The position numbers and the translations under genes are program-made. The notes beneath the pieces are model-generated. The model was not told the DNA's origin and ran no database searches. It worked only from the letters and a program-made list of their open reading frames with translations. 64,000 bases of DNA from positions 186,001 to 250,000 of the forward strand of contig NZ_JBHSYO010000008.1 in assembly GCF_042662685.1 (NCBI RefSeq). The letters run 5' to 3'. Each line of letters begins with the position of its first letter. Positions within the stretch are counted from its first letter, which is position 1. This document shows positions 7,779 to 21,100 of the stretch, piece after piece. Source of the DNA: Pseudobowmanella zhangzhouensis. GTDB lineage: Bacteria > Pseudomonadota > Gammaproteobacteria > Enterobacterales > Alteromonadaceae.

Positions 7779-9131
7779 ATGCCCAAAATAGCATTTAGCG
7801 AGAGTGAAGTTAGCCGGGTGTTACTACCCAAACTGGCAAAAAAAGTGGTGTATACCTTTGATAATTTCGCAGGTCTGCAACTGCAATTGAGCCGAAAAGC
7901 TGACGGCAATGTGTCCCGCCATTTTCAACTGCGGTATCAGCGTCCCGTTTCCAGTGGGCGCAATGTTATTCGCATAGGCCAATACCCTGATCTGCCGTTG
8001 TCTGAAATCGAACAACGCTACAAGTCATTCATCAACCAGCTTAAAAGCGGGGTTGATCCACAAGTCGAGCAATTAGAACAGCGCCTGATTGCAAGCCGCG
8101 TCACCAATATGGCATTACTGAAAAGCAGTAAGAACAGCCTATTCAGCGTATTTGAACGGTTTAAGGATGATTGGCAAAACGCCGGTCGCAATCCTGACAC
8201 ACTAGCAGACTACAGCGCAGCACTGACTAACCATGTATTCCCTGTTTATGGCACCCATCCTATCAACCTGATTACACCGGTCATGTGGGATAACCTGATC
8301 ATGGATATTGCCAATAATCAGAAGAAAAAGGGCGCAGCGCTTAATGCCCATAAAGCGGGGCGCGTGGTGTTCAGTTACGCAGTGGAACTAAACATTATCA
8401 ACGCCAATCCGGCATTCGGTCGCAAAAAAGTATTAAACGAAGTGCGGTTACACCCCACCAAGCACTATCTTGGCTCGACGCAACTGCATACCTTTCTGAA
8501 CGAACTTCATCAGCAAGACAGGCTCAAGCCATGGGTGAAAGTATTGGCCGAAGTTATGTTACGGGTTGGCGTGCGCTCTGACGAATGGACGCGCGTGCAA
8601 ATGCAACATATCAATTGGCAAATGATGCGAATAGAACATCCTGCCGCGTGCATGAAAAACAAAGAACCGGCTTGGACGCATTTACCGCAGAATGTGGTCG
8701 AACTGCTGTTAATCCATATTCAGCGGATAAAAGAGCAGGTCGGCAAACTCACACCGGATATGTATCTGTTTTTCGATGTAGACCCTTACACGCCGTTGCC
8801 GCTACGTGGCAGCTTGACCGCAAAAGAGTTTCAAAAGGCGCATGGGTGGATGCACTTCACAGCTAAAATGTTCCGTAAAACTATCGCCACGCATTTGCAG
8901 AACCAGGGGGCAAGCAAAGAGGTGACAGACGCCATTTTGAATCACAAACTGGCGGTAGGCGTGAACCAAAGTTATCAGTTTGGGACGCTCTACCACCTGA
9001 AAAAAGAGTGGATCGAGAAATGGCAGGAACTGTTAGCCGCCGTAGAGCGCGACCCGCGCGCACTGGTGCCAGCTAACGAATCCCAACTTGATACCGGTTT
9101 GCTTAGTAAAGTCGCGGGACTATTCGATTAG
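7779..9131 (+). CDS. int: Tyrosine-family phage integrase
   Basis: The 450-residue protein has an N-terminal arm-DNA-binding region (~1-110), a core-binding helical domain (~115-220) and a catalytic domain. Catalytic residues can be placed: Arg266 in GVRSDEW, Lys293 or Lys295 in KNKEPAW, Lys363-x-x-Arg366 in AKMFRKT, His389 in LNHK, and the nucleophile Tyr399 in NQSYQ. The usual His of the H-x-x-R box is Lys, a substitution also seen in type IB topoisomerases. GAGGGG sits just before ATG 7779. It is the last gene of the rightward early operon and its stop overlaps the stop of the convergent giant gene by 4 bases. It should catalyse integration into, and excision from, the tRNA-Leu site 47 kb away in the prophage map, unless a second integrase lies left of the window. 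Confidence 0.92.
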   Translation: MPKIAFSESEVSRVLLPKLAKKVVYTFDNFAGLQLQLSRKADGNVSRHFQLRYQRPVSSGRNVIRIGQYPDLPLSEIEQRYKSFINQLKSGVDPQVEQLEQRLIASRVTNMALLKSSKNSLFSVFERFKDDWQNAGRNPDTLADYSAALTNHVFPVYGTHPINLITPVMWDNLIMDIANNQKKKGAALNAHKAGRVVFSYAVELNIINANPAFGRKKVLNEVRLHPTKHYLGSTQLHTFLNELHQQDRLKPWVKVLAEVMLRVGVRSDEWTRVQMQHINWQMMRIEHPAACMKNKEPAWTHLPQNVVELLLIHIQRIKEQVGKLTPDMYLFFDVDPYTPLPLRGSLTAKEFQKAHGWMHFTAKMFRKTIATHLQNQGASKEVTDAILNHKLAVGVNQSYQFGTLYHLKKEWIEKWQELLAAVERDPRALVPANESQLDTGLLSKVAGLFD

Positions 9132-12100
9132 TCCTGCTTTTCATCCTTACCAAAGTATTGACGGCGATCTCTGCGCCACTCCTGTTTCTTCTGCAAGCGA
9201 ATACCATCAACAGTTTGTTGTTCATAAGCCTGCTGTGCCTTTAGGCTGTTAGTAATAGACGATGTAATGATTTTCATATCTGGGTTATCACGGTTAAAGC
9301 GGTCAATCAGAGTCAGGGTGCCGTCCGACACAACATCATTACGACGCATTTCAAACTTCGCTAAATCCATCAACAAGGCCCGACGCTTTTCACGGTATTT
9401 GTTTTCTTTAAACTGAATCGACCGGCGTTCATACACATCGCGCATACGTTCAGTATTAAAGCCGCCAGCTTCGACCATCAGTGAAAGAATACCGGTGAAA
9501 TCCTGAAACTCGTCTGCGGGAATAACCATGTTGCCAGCGCGAGTCGTCTGCCCATACACACCATGGCGGATTGGCTTAAACAAATCGCCAGCGCCGTTTG
9601 GCAGGAATTTTTCTACCCCTTTCATTGCCAATTCAGGATCGCCACCTTTATACCAAATGGCTTCGTGTAACATAGAGCCACCCTCAACGATATTGCCAAA
9701 GATATTGGTCAGTGGTGTCAGGCTGGCAAGCTGCTTGGCGATTCGCTCAAATGCGGTATCTTCTGGGTCAGTCTCTGCACGCCAAAGCATCGAATCCAGC
9801 CCGACGCGACTTGCCATATCTATGCCGAGTGTCGCGTTAATAATGCCTTTGCGTAGTGCCACGCTGGTTTTATCCGCAAAGTAATCATTCATGCCCAGTT
9901 CTTTAGCCACTGTCATGATCAATTCATCCACAAAACGCACATAGTTGTCTGGATCATCATCATCATCCAGAGCATCGTACAGGCCGAATAATAGTTCAAA
10001 GAACATACCGACCAACGGGATGCCAAACACCCCCGCGCCAAGCGCGTGCATACCAATAAATCCAATCAGGAATTTTTTAGCTTGCTCATCCCCTCTACGC
10101 GCGCGCATGGTATTTTTCACCATCAAACTAATCATGTTCACCGAGTAGGTTTTAAACATGAAGATAAGTTTGCTGTAATCCCCGCGCGTCCACATGCCAC
10201 GGTTATGAGCCGCATAATTGAACTGTGTGCTATCAATCGCTTTGGCAGCAATTTTATACAAGCGTTCTTCTGACACTCTGGGGTTGCGCGCCAGTTCTAA
10301 TCGAATAGTCATTAACGCGGTTACTTGGCGGTTTAACACTTCGGCGTTGTGGAACATCGAACCCCACGCACGCAAAATGGCTTGCCCACGCTGGCGGTTG
10401 TGCCATGTGTAATCCTTGGTGTCTGTGTCGGCTGTCTGCCCGATGGTCAGTGATTGGGTTACGTCAATTTTGCCCCGATCCTGCAATAGCTTGATCATCT
10501 TCACTTCCATTTCTGACAGGTTCTTATTGTTGTTGGTCACATCAATAATCGAGTCAACCTGCGACACCGTTTTCCATATCCGCTTCACACCTTTGCCTTG
10601 TGCCAAATTCAGGCTAGACCCCAGTGCGTCAGCGTAGGCTTTAAACATGGCATTTTTGGTATTGCGGTAGCCATAGATAGAACCCAGATACGGCACGGAA
10701 ACCAACGGCACTTGGGTCATGTTCACAGTGGCAGCGGCCACACTGCCACCTAGCAGGTAGTGGAAACCAAACCCACTTAGCCACGCAGAGATCGCAGAGC
10801 CATTAGGGTTCATTGTCTTATCATGACGTTCTTGCACAGAGTCAGCTACTTGCTGCAACAGAATATTATCGCGGCCAGTCACATCATCAGCCAACTTGCG
10901 CATGTTAATGATCTCCGCTTCCAGTTTGTGTTGGTACTGGATTTTGGCGGCACGTTGTACGCTATGGTAAATCGTGTGCGCGTAGGCACGGCGCTGGTCA
11001 GCGCTGGCACCTTTGACGCGGTTACGGTGTATAAAGTGTTTAGCCGCTGACGCTTCCGGCAATGAATCCAACATCACCTGATAAATCTGGTCGATAAGCG
11101 CATTCTTCGCGGCCCCATCTGACAGTTTTTCAAACAGCGTTTCCATTTCATTGAATTCATACACCAGTCCACCGCTATGCTCCGGTAACTGCCCCAAGCG
11201 CGCACGGGAATTTATGCTTTCCACTGCCCCCAGGATTTCTTTACCGCTTTGCCATACTGACGTTTGGCCGCTGGATTTTACTTTCGCTTCAACTTTGTAT
11301 GATGAATTCCACCCCTCTTTTTCCATGGCCTTTACTTCGGCTTCGGCTTCTTCCAGTGTTTCGTGGCGCGTCACCATAAAGTCACGGCCCTTATCCTTGG
11401 TCGAAGTCACAATGTAATTGCCGGTACGGAAAAGCGGGAAGTAATCACCGTATTGCACCGCTTTTTCAAACTGAAGTTTCACCTTATCAATCAGTGCGGT
11501 TTTATGTTTGTTGTCACCCTCTAATTCAGTAATGCGTTTAATCAGGTATTCTTTCGTCTTATTCCACATCACTTTGTAGTGTTCACGCACATCAAGGTAA
11601 AGCTGCTGCGCTTGCGGTGAATTCTTGGCAAGTGTTTTCCACTCTTTATGCAAATCCCTGTAGACCCGTTTCAGGTCAATCAGTTTCTGTTCAAGATCGC
11701 CCTTATATTCACGTTGACCCAAGCTGCCCCCTTTCGGGTGGGCCTGCATATCCAGTTCAATTTGTGCGATCCGTGCCTTTAGCGACTGAACGATTTTCTG
11801 ATCAACAAATGCAACATCCGGTGACAACTGGCTCATAGTCGCGTTTAGCATAATATGAGACATACGGCGTTCTTCATCGGGATTGGTTTTTTGCAGGTCA
11901 GCCCAACGTTCTTCTACGTGCTTTTCGGCATACTGCAATGCCTTGGCTTTGTATGCCGCATAGGCTTCTGTCAGGTCGTAATAACGTTGCAATGCACCGT
12001 TAGTCATGTGGTCGTATAGATCCGCCATTTCAGAAAGCGGTAATACTTTGAGTACCTTTTCACGCCCGTATTTATCCATCAGCTTTTTAAAGTAGGATTT

Positions 12101-15100
12101 CACTTCGCTACTTAGACGGGACAAATGATTAGAGCGTTTGCGGCCACCCTTGGACTGCTCTGATGGGTTTTCGTTAAGATCATAATGCGCGCTGCCGCCA
12201 CTACTCTTACTCGTTAAGGCGATATAGTTTTCAATCATAGCCAAGTTATCTGGGTCGTTAGCCATGGCATCCAGCAAGTCATTCGCACCAACAAGCGCGG
12301 CGTCCAGCCATGATGGATGCGTACCCTCTAAGCTGAACAACATTCGTTTCACCCAGTCTTTAAACCGCTGCAACAGCGTCCGGCCTTTGTATTTCTTTTG
12401 CGCCATAAGGTGTTGCAGATTAGGGTCGGTCAGCGCCCTGACAAATAACTCGTCTGGAGTGTTTAAAGCCTCTTTTAGCCAGATTGGCTTATCTTTGACG
12501 GTTCCAAACGCTAGGCTAAATTCCCGCCACAAATTCGTAAACTGTTGCAGCGCTGCCGCCGCTTTAGGATCTCCCTGGCCTAACTTGCCAAAATTTTCAG
12601 GGTACGCGGCAACTGAAAGTTTCGCATATCGTGAAAGAACAACAGTGTGCAGCGCTTCATGCAAGAACGTGCCATAACTCAACCCTCTTAGCTGTGTCCC
12701 GTCATTCAGCTTGGCATTAAAAAGGCGCATACGAATTTCACCATCTTTAATGTCTACTGCGCCATTCGCATTCCAGTGACCATCATCATCAATAATCACG
12801 TTTGCGTTACTTTTTGATGTGACTAATGAATTAAGTTTTTGCACTAACGCTTTTATTTCTGGTGGGGCTAATTTTATGAGCGCTTGTAAGGCGGGTTTTA
12901 ATTTCCCTTCACCACGCAAAATCGCTTCCACTTCTTTAGGTAATTTGGCGTGCAGCGCGTCAACAGATAGCGGTGTTACTTCGCCTGTTTTTGTATTATC
13001 AGCCGGTATTAACGCTTTTGAACCAACCCCCGCCCCGATTAAGCCAGTCGATATTAGTGATAATCGACCAATCATCCCCAGTATTTCGCGGCGTTGATGG
13101 TCTACTTCCTCATTCTTATCCCAGAATAGGTTTTCGGTATTCCAATCATCCCCGCGCGCTTCAATACCGTTAATACGGGCAAATTCTTCGAGCGCACTGC
13201 CAGTCAACGCAAACGGGGTTTGCTCTTGGAACAAATCAAAGATTTTGGTGGCCTGTTCTTCGGTCACTTCAATTGATACGGCTTTCTGTCCGTTACGCCA
13301 CGCTACTTCCCGTCCGAGAATGGCGCTCACTTCTTCCGACGCATAGCGCTTACGCAATGCCGCGTTACTAACTGGCACCACCATGACCAACTGTGTGCTA
13401 CCGCTTTTTTCAACCCGTGCAAAGCCGAAGTTATCAGCGTTGCGAATACCAAAGGAACGTAAGGTCGCGTCTTTAGTTTCGTTCAGATAACGGAACATGC
13501 TAGGCGCATCGGTGACGTACAACTTATCTTTGATGCCATTAGCGGGGTCAAAGTCTTTTGGCAGCAAAATGCCAGTCTCGTTCTGTCCCTTTTGGGTGGT
13601 GAAGTTAATTACCTTGCCACCGTCGATTTTAGAGAATGCTTTGATCAGGTTGCCGGTCAGAATGTAACGCTGACCCCGTTGCGGCTTCATGTGTTCAGTA
13701 TCAAAAATATTTCGCAAGCCCTCTGGCGGTACGTGGTTCATATCCACCACTTTGAACGTGCCGCTGCCTGTCATAACTTGGCTTGCGTTAATGTTCACAT
13801 GGCGCAGAGGGTGTGCCAGTGCCAGTTTGATTTTGAATTTACCAGGGGCATACGGATTGCCTTTGCCGTCATTGGAATGCTTAATATCCGTAACCATCCC
13901 ATGTACCATTTCACCGTCGATTTCCAGCTTAATCGCAGAGCCAAGGCGCAAACGGTTATGTAACAGGTGTTTTAGTTCCTGTGCGGCATTCATTTCTTTA
14001 GCCTTGCGCGCTTCGATTTCCCGTAAGGCGTCCTGTAATTCCTTAATTTTCTTATCCGGCTGCCCGTGTGCGCGTTCAATCGCCTTAGTCGCATCAGCAA
14101 TGCGCTGTGCATAGCGCTCGTAGATATAGGTTTGGAATGCGTTGGCAAAACTATCAAACAGTTCAGCCCCTGCTATCCTATCCAGTGACGAGCGAAGCTG
14201 CTGCATTTCTTCACCGGACATTGGCTTACCCTGTGTTTTCACATCGGCATTGTTTAGCTTTATGTCACGGTCAAAGGCATTGGTGTTATCCCCTTCTTCC
14301 AGTATCTGTTGCTCATCAATCGTTGCATCCAGATCCATTTCAGTTGTTTCCAACTGGAAGTTGCCGGTTTGTTTTAACTGCGCCACATATTCTTCATACA
14401 TGGGTTCCACTGCGGCAAATAATTCTTCCTGTTCTTCTGTAGGCAATACCGCCATCTTGCCCGTAATGTATCGGGCCAATTCTTCCCGTTCATTCAGTCC
14501 AGTGGCACTTAACCCCAACTTAATCAAAATATCTGGGTTTTCGGATAGGTACATACGCATGATTTCATCACCGTAATGGTTGAGCATATCCAACCCATCC
14601 ACAGAGGTTGCAGAATCGGTATTAGCACTGGTGTTCGCATTCAGGGAACGGCTTTTGCCGCGCAGTACCGCAGCGGGACGCTTTTCACTGGGTAAGTCCA
14701 GCCACAATAATTCGTAACTGGGTAACACCACCTGTCCGGTACGGTTGATCCGTCCAAGCATCTGCATGAATACGTTAATATCAAGCGACGGTTGCGCCAC
14801 AATCATGTGGCGGGGGTTTTTGTTGGTAACGGATTCTTTTTCTGACGCATGAATCGACAAACCGGTGGAGCCAGCACGGTTAAGAATGAGTACACCAATC
14901 TTACCTTTGTTAAAGTCGTCCACGATTTCACGGCGCGGCTTATCACCATATACGTTGGCCTTGGTGTTAAACACCATTTTGTCTAAATCCAACACATTAG
15001 TCCGGCCAGTTAATTCACCACTGGAAATACCGGCGTCAGTTAGGCGTTTACGGATATAATCAATAGGCGAAACCGGCAGTGCATCAAAGTCTGTTGCGGC

Positions 15101-18100
15101 CACCATATCCCTGATCTTTTCAACATGAACCTGCAAGTGATAAGGCAGGTCGTCAACGTGATAGTAGATTTTTTCTGTATCGCCGTTAGGTTTTCTTTCC
15201 GTCACTGACATAGTTGAACGCAGCGCGTGTTCAAACAACGTTGAAAAGCTGTAGCCCTCAATACTTTCGCCCGATGAAATCATGTTGTCGTCCATGTACG
15301 CTTTCATTATTGACTCCATCGTGGAGTCAAGCGCAATAACCGGTGAATAGGGTTTACCGCTTTTCGGGTCAATTGTGTTAACCATATCAATTGCGCGCTG
15401 TGCCACGGTTTCCGCTTTAATTGCCATGGTCAGGTTGCGGATATAATTATGCACCACCGACGCAAAACTATAGGGGTTTAGCTGTTCAATGTTGCTGGTG
15501 CCGATGAGTTGTGCGCCTGCCTTAATCTTGTCATTTTCGTCTTTGATAAAATCCTTAAACTTATTAGAAAAGGCAATCAGTTCTTGCAGGATTCTGGCTG
15601 AACTGTCGTACAGCTTGACGTGCGTATCGCGGTTTTTCTTATCAAAGCGATCTTCAATCGTGATCCCCTCGAAAGAACGTTCACGGCGCAATAATTCGCC
15701 GGATTCGGTAAGCATGGCCGCCAACAGGGTTTGCATCTGGATGCCACCTGCTGACAACGCATCTTGCAATTCCTGAATTGAGTTAGCCGCATCCCCTAAC
15801 GAAGTACGGAAATACAAGCCCAGGTTATCGGGGCGTTTGGCAAACGTAGCCGACAAGTAGGTAATGCCTTTGGCATCCCGCACTACCTGTCTGAAATAAT
15901 TGCCGGTTTCAGACGATTCGCCTGACGCTTCATGCGCTTCATCCAAAATTAAAAAGGCATTCTCCATCACGCCAAGCAATGCCCCTTTACGTGCCGACTG
16001 CATTGCAAACTGGGAGTAGGTAGCCATGATCATATTGAATGGGAAAGCACTGCTGCCAATTTCAGCCTGACCTGCATTCATACGTTTCAGGTAGGTTTGA
16101 TGTTCTTTCTGTTTCGGTGATTCTTGGTGTGTAACCGTCTTGCCGCCGTCTGTTTCAGAGGTGATACGTTGACCGCTGTTCATTATGTATGCGTTGATTT
16201 CATTCGGTTCTAAGCCGATTTCCAGCAAGTCAAAATACATATCGGTAAACAGGTTTGGCTTGGCGGTGATAAATACCGGTAACAATCCCTGTTGCATGGC
16301 GAAGCGAATCATACCCGCAGCCTGACGGCCCTTACCTACCCCCGTCTGGTCAGCAATGATAATGGCTTTGCCGCCGTTAAAATATTTGTCGATTGCCAGT
16401 GCGAGTGAGTCTACCTGCAAGCCCATGAAATTAGCTTTGGCAAACATATCGTCCACGTCTTTGTAGCCAAGGTGGTAGGCAACATATTCGTCCAGATCGC
16501 CTACGCGGGAAATCAGAGAAGCTAACGCAGCCTGATTCTGTTTTGCCATATTGAACGGGATGAGTACCCCATTATTGCTACCGCGTGAGCCGGTTTTATA
16601 TGCGGCCTGATAGTCGTTTAGACGCTCGACGGATTGCAGGTTTCTAAGAATAGAATCAAGGTGGGAACCGCCTTTAGTTGGTTCTTTATCAGGTTTTTGT
16701 GAATCGGGGTTATCCCGTTTATCCAGTTTTGTGTTTCCTGCAACAGATCCAGTTCCGGCACCAGTGTCCGTTCTATCTCCGCTGCTATCGACCACGCCAG
16801 TTCCATTGGCCCCATCATTTCCATTTCTTCCGGTATCAGGTACGCCAGATTCTTTTGTGGATTTATTTCCTTTATTTCCTTTTCCAACTTTCTGAATAGT
16901 CCCTGCATTATCATCTGGCGCGATATTGGGGCTGATACTGGCATTTCCATCGCTAACATAGTCAGCTTCGACGGCTCGGTGATCCCACTCGTGGGAATCC
17001 AGAAATCCGTTATCGTCCAGTCGCTGTTCAACGGCGTTGAAAATATCATTAGCAGTTTCGCCCTTTACGCGGTCAAGTTTGGTGGGGGCATAATTATCGT
17101 TGTCAGTAGTACGACGCCCAGAAATAATCACGACCTGAATCGGCCATGCGGCCCCTTGGCGCTCGTAAACTTTACCGTCAACGTCAAAGTGGTCGGCAAC
17201 AATATAATTATTGTAGAGCCAGTTCAAGAAAACGCGGCCTTTACCCTTAATTTTCCCGTCGCGCGAACTGCCCAGGATTAACGCTGCCCGACCAGAATCT
17301 GCCATCGCCTGTAACTGACGCGCTGCGATAATGTGATCCATATCAGTTAACGTGTAATCCAGTCCATCAACCCCAGTCACCGTGTACGATGTATCAGACG
17401 GGCCAAACGGCGGATTCATAATTACAACGTCTTGCGACTCTGCTTCTACCAAGTCCTCAGTAACCGCATCCTTGGACAGTACGTTAGTGGCCCCTGTGCG
17501 TCGTCCAGCACTCAGACCAGCCTTGCCAATCTGATTGACTCTATCGGGCATGATCTCGTTAATGGTCAGGTTGTTACCCAATTCCACCAGCGGCAACAAC
17601 AGCCCGTTACCCGCTGTCGGCTCCAGTACCTTTTCTTCATTGACAGCATCACCAAATTCAACCTTGCCGCCAAATTCTTCTGTCCACATGCCCAACGCAC
17701 GGTTAATCAAAAGTGATAGCGGCAGAGGGGTTGAGAATGCCTGTAGGCGCTGACTTTTGCCGGTGCGTACATTCAACTTTGGTTGTGCATTATAAAGGTT
17801 CTTCGCCTTTTCCATCACTTCATCAAACGCTGCACGGTTCCAGCCTGAACCAACGACTTGCAGGCGAAGCGCTTTATACATGGCCCGTTCTAAAATTTCC
17901 TGCGCGTATTTTTCCATTTCATAGGTAACGTCTTTCGACTTAATACCCATTTTCTTGGCGATATACATTTTGAAACTAAGCGCATCATGCGGTAGGAAAC
18001 TTTTAGCAGATTCGTGCATAGTATCGACGGCATCATCAAACAGGCTCATAAACAGCGCCTGTTCCATCGCTGGCTTATCCACTGAACTGTCGTCAACGGT

Positions 18101-21100
18101 TTCAGGTTCCCCGTCCACATCAGCTTCATCTTCCAGCATCGAGTCCAGATCAGTCAGGATCTGTTTAGCGTCGTCAGATTTCGTCATATCCGCTGTATCT
18201 AACCCAGGATAGGCGCGCGTCCCTTCCCAGAAAGACAACAGATAAGGCTTAATGTTTTCGCCAAAATCTTTCACCATCTGCGCGGCGTAATCTTTAAAGT
18301 TACGCATACCCGCTTCCACGTAGTAGCCGGTTAGCGTCATACCCGCCGTAAACAGTTCAGGGTCAATACCACTATTGGCGCGACCAGCCATAATCGCGCG
18401 GATCTTCGCCTTGGCTTCTTCCGCCTTATCTTTAGTGAAGATTTTATTGTTATCGCCGTTAAACAGTTCCGTTCTTGGTTCAGGCCGCGTACCGAAGCGG
18501 GGGCGTCCCGCACGGGTTTGATTGTCAATATCTTCTTTTTGGCGTTGTTTAGCGGCAATCAAAAAGGTTTTAAGTGACCCCTCTTGCAGTTTTTCACGAA
18601 TAAAATCCTTTGATACTTCGGTAAGATTTTCAAATGCCTGCTGGTGAGGGCCACTGTCTTGCAGTATGTCATCCAACACGGTTACTTGGTCGTTAAATGC
18701 CTCGCGCAACTTACTTATCAGTGCATGAATACCGTTTAGTTCACCGGTTGAAAACAGGTCATTTACTACGCTATTAGTTGTTGAATCTGGGTGGGTCGTT
18801 TCAAGTAGGAAATGGTAGTTTTGTTCCTTAACATACTCTGCCAATTCCGCTTCTTCCGCAGGGGTTAATTGGTCAGATTCTTTAACCGGCTGTAATTTGA
18901 AGTCAGGATTTCTAAAGTAGTAATTTTTCAGCTTCTGCAACTTGCCAAAAGTGCTGACTTTATCGGTTTTTTTAGCTACAGATTTCTTACCAGATTTTCT
19001 GCTGTTTTCATTATGGTTTTTAACTGCTTCCCATCTTGCTAACAGGCGTTCATAGTTTTGATCGGCCTGTTCCCTTGTTGCAGCGTTGGCAACTTTAGCC
19101 GCTAAGTGGTGAACATCATTTCCAACATGAACGTTAATGCCTGACACCGCAATCAACCGTTCTAAAAAATCAGCGGTATAAATAAAGACGGTACGGCTAC
19201 CATCAGGTGCCTTGCCAATCCGCACGTCTTTTAACCCTGCGGTATGGGCAGCTAACACCAGTGCATCAGATACTGAGGGATGGCGCGTTTTCAGGTAATG
19301 AACACTTGCACCGTATTGATCATCAAAACGATGGACTGTCACATTTTCGTGTGGTTCAAGGGGTTTAACTAAACGCAATTGGTAAATAGGCTTACCGCTT
19401 GACCCATCCTTTGATTTTATGACCGCTGCAATACCAACCAGCCCATTATCAACAAGCGCTTTCCAAGCGATTTCACGGGATGGAAACGGTTTTCCCTTGG
19501 CTGAAAGTACAACGTTGTTGCCTGAAAAGTTACTAATTACCAACTTATTGCGCGGGTCTGACGGGTGCAGTAAGTCACTGGCTGTATTGGCTGCCGCCTG
19601 TTCGTTGCTTAGTTCTGGGCTGGCATCAAAGTTCGGGTAGTGATCTGATTCACCCTCAATGGTAATGCCATGTAACTTCATTGCTTTCTCGGCCAGCGCC
19701 TGAGAACTAAAGCCAACACCATAATATTTTTCGGTAGAAAGCTGATCTTTAGCATCTGTTTTAACGATTTTTTCTGCTTGAGGGTCAACTGTTTTAGCAA
19801 TTTCCCACAAGTGATCTTGATGCTTAATGCTGTCGTCTTTAACGTAGAAGATAGCGCGGGGCGGTTTATCACCTTGTTGCTGACCATGCCCTTTTTCAAA
19901 CAAATCCCGCATCACCACAACACGTTTCGGATTCCATGCGCGCACTTTGGTCAACTTCCACTTGTGCAGCTTCCCTTTTATCTTCTCGACAAACGACACC
20001 TTTTGCAGATCATGTTTTGACCTGGCTTTTTCAGCGTCGGCTTCACTGTCGAATTTATTTTGTGTCTTACTGCCAAAGTTAAACGGTTTTGTTTCTTCGG
20101 CAGGCGCTGACTTTTCTTGCTCGGTTTCAGTTTTCGCAGTAGTGGCCGGTAACTTCGTATCGAGATTAGGCATTATCATGGCACCGCCATTGACACTAAT
20201 CCCGTGCATCTTTATCGCCGCTTCGGCTTTCTCTTGGCTACTGAAAACCACCCCTTGCCGATTATCGCTTGGGCTGACTTTCAATAAACGGGCCTGCGGG
20301 TCAACTGTGCGCGCAATATCCCAAAGCTGTTGCGTTGCAGCTTGGTTTTCAGGAATGAAGATAGCGCCCAACGTGCCTTTGTAATCGGTGTAATCGTCTA
20401 CCGTAACCTGCTGCTTACCAGACCAAGGCGTGACCTTTTTCAGTACAAACGATTTACGACCCGATTTACTTACAAACGTTGTTTTTTCTAAGCCGTTTTC
20501 CTTGCGCGCTTTTTCCGCTTCGGACACTGAATTAAACGTATTGCCGGTATGGCTGCGAAATTCCGTGTCGTTTTCTTTCAGCTTTTTGGCTTTAGGTGGG
20601 GTTTTGGCCGGTGCCGGTGTTTCGCCGTACAACTGTTTTTGCAACAGAGCGACTTCTTGTTTACTCATCTGTGTGCTGGTTGCCAAGAACTGCCAACCGG
20701 CTGAATCCTGTTCAGGGATTTCTTCTGGGTGATTCTGGTAATGTTCGCTGTAGTCCAGATAATCTTTGCTGTAGCGTTTTTCATCCAGCGCACGTTGCGC
20801 TTTTTGCTGCCCAGGTTTAGACACTTGCTGATTGTAAAGTTTATACAGACTGTTGATTGCATCTGCGCCTTGTTCGTAGCGCTCACGCAATTGTTGTTGC
20901 GCATCTGGCGTCAATCCACCAAAAAATGCCTGTGTTTCTTCATCAAAATTGATCGCTTCATCAAACGACCTGCCCTGTTTTGAATGAGAGCGTAAGCCGT
21001 GCAGGACAGTATGTGCCGGATCTTTCTGTATGTAATCCACGTCATTTTGTGTATTCCACTCTGCCAACCCTTTAACCAGCGGATCGGTAATAGTCGTGTC

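Noticed and set aside
16618..17049. Frames in other registers over the Gly/Asn/Lys linker of the giant gene, which might hint at a frameshift
   Set aside because: The main frame continues without interruption and both flanking domains are in it; no slippery site is needed.
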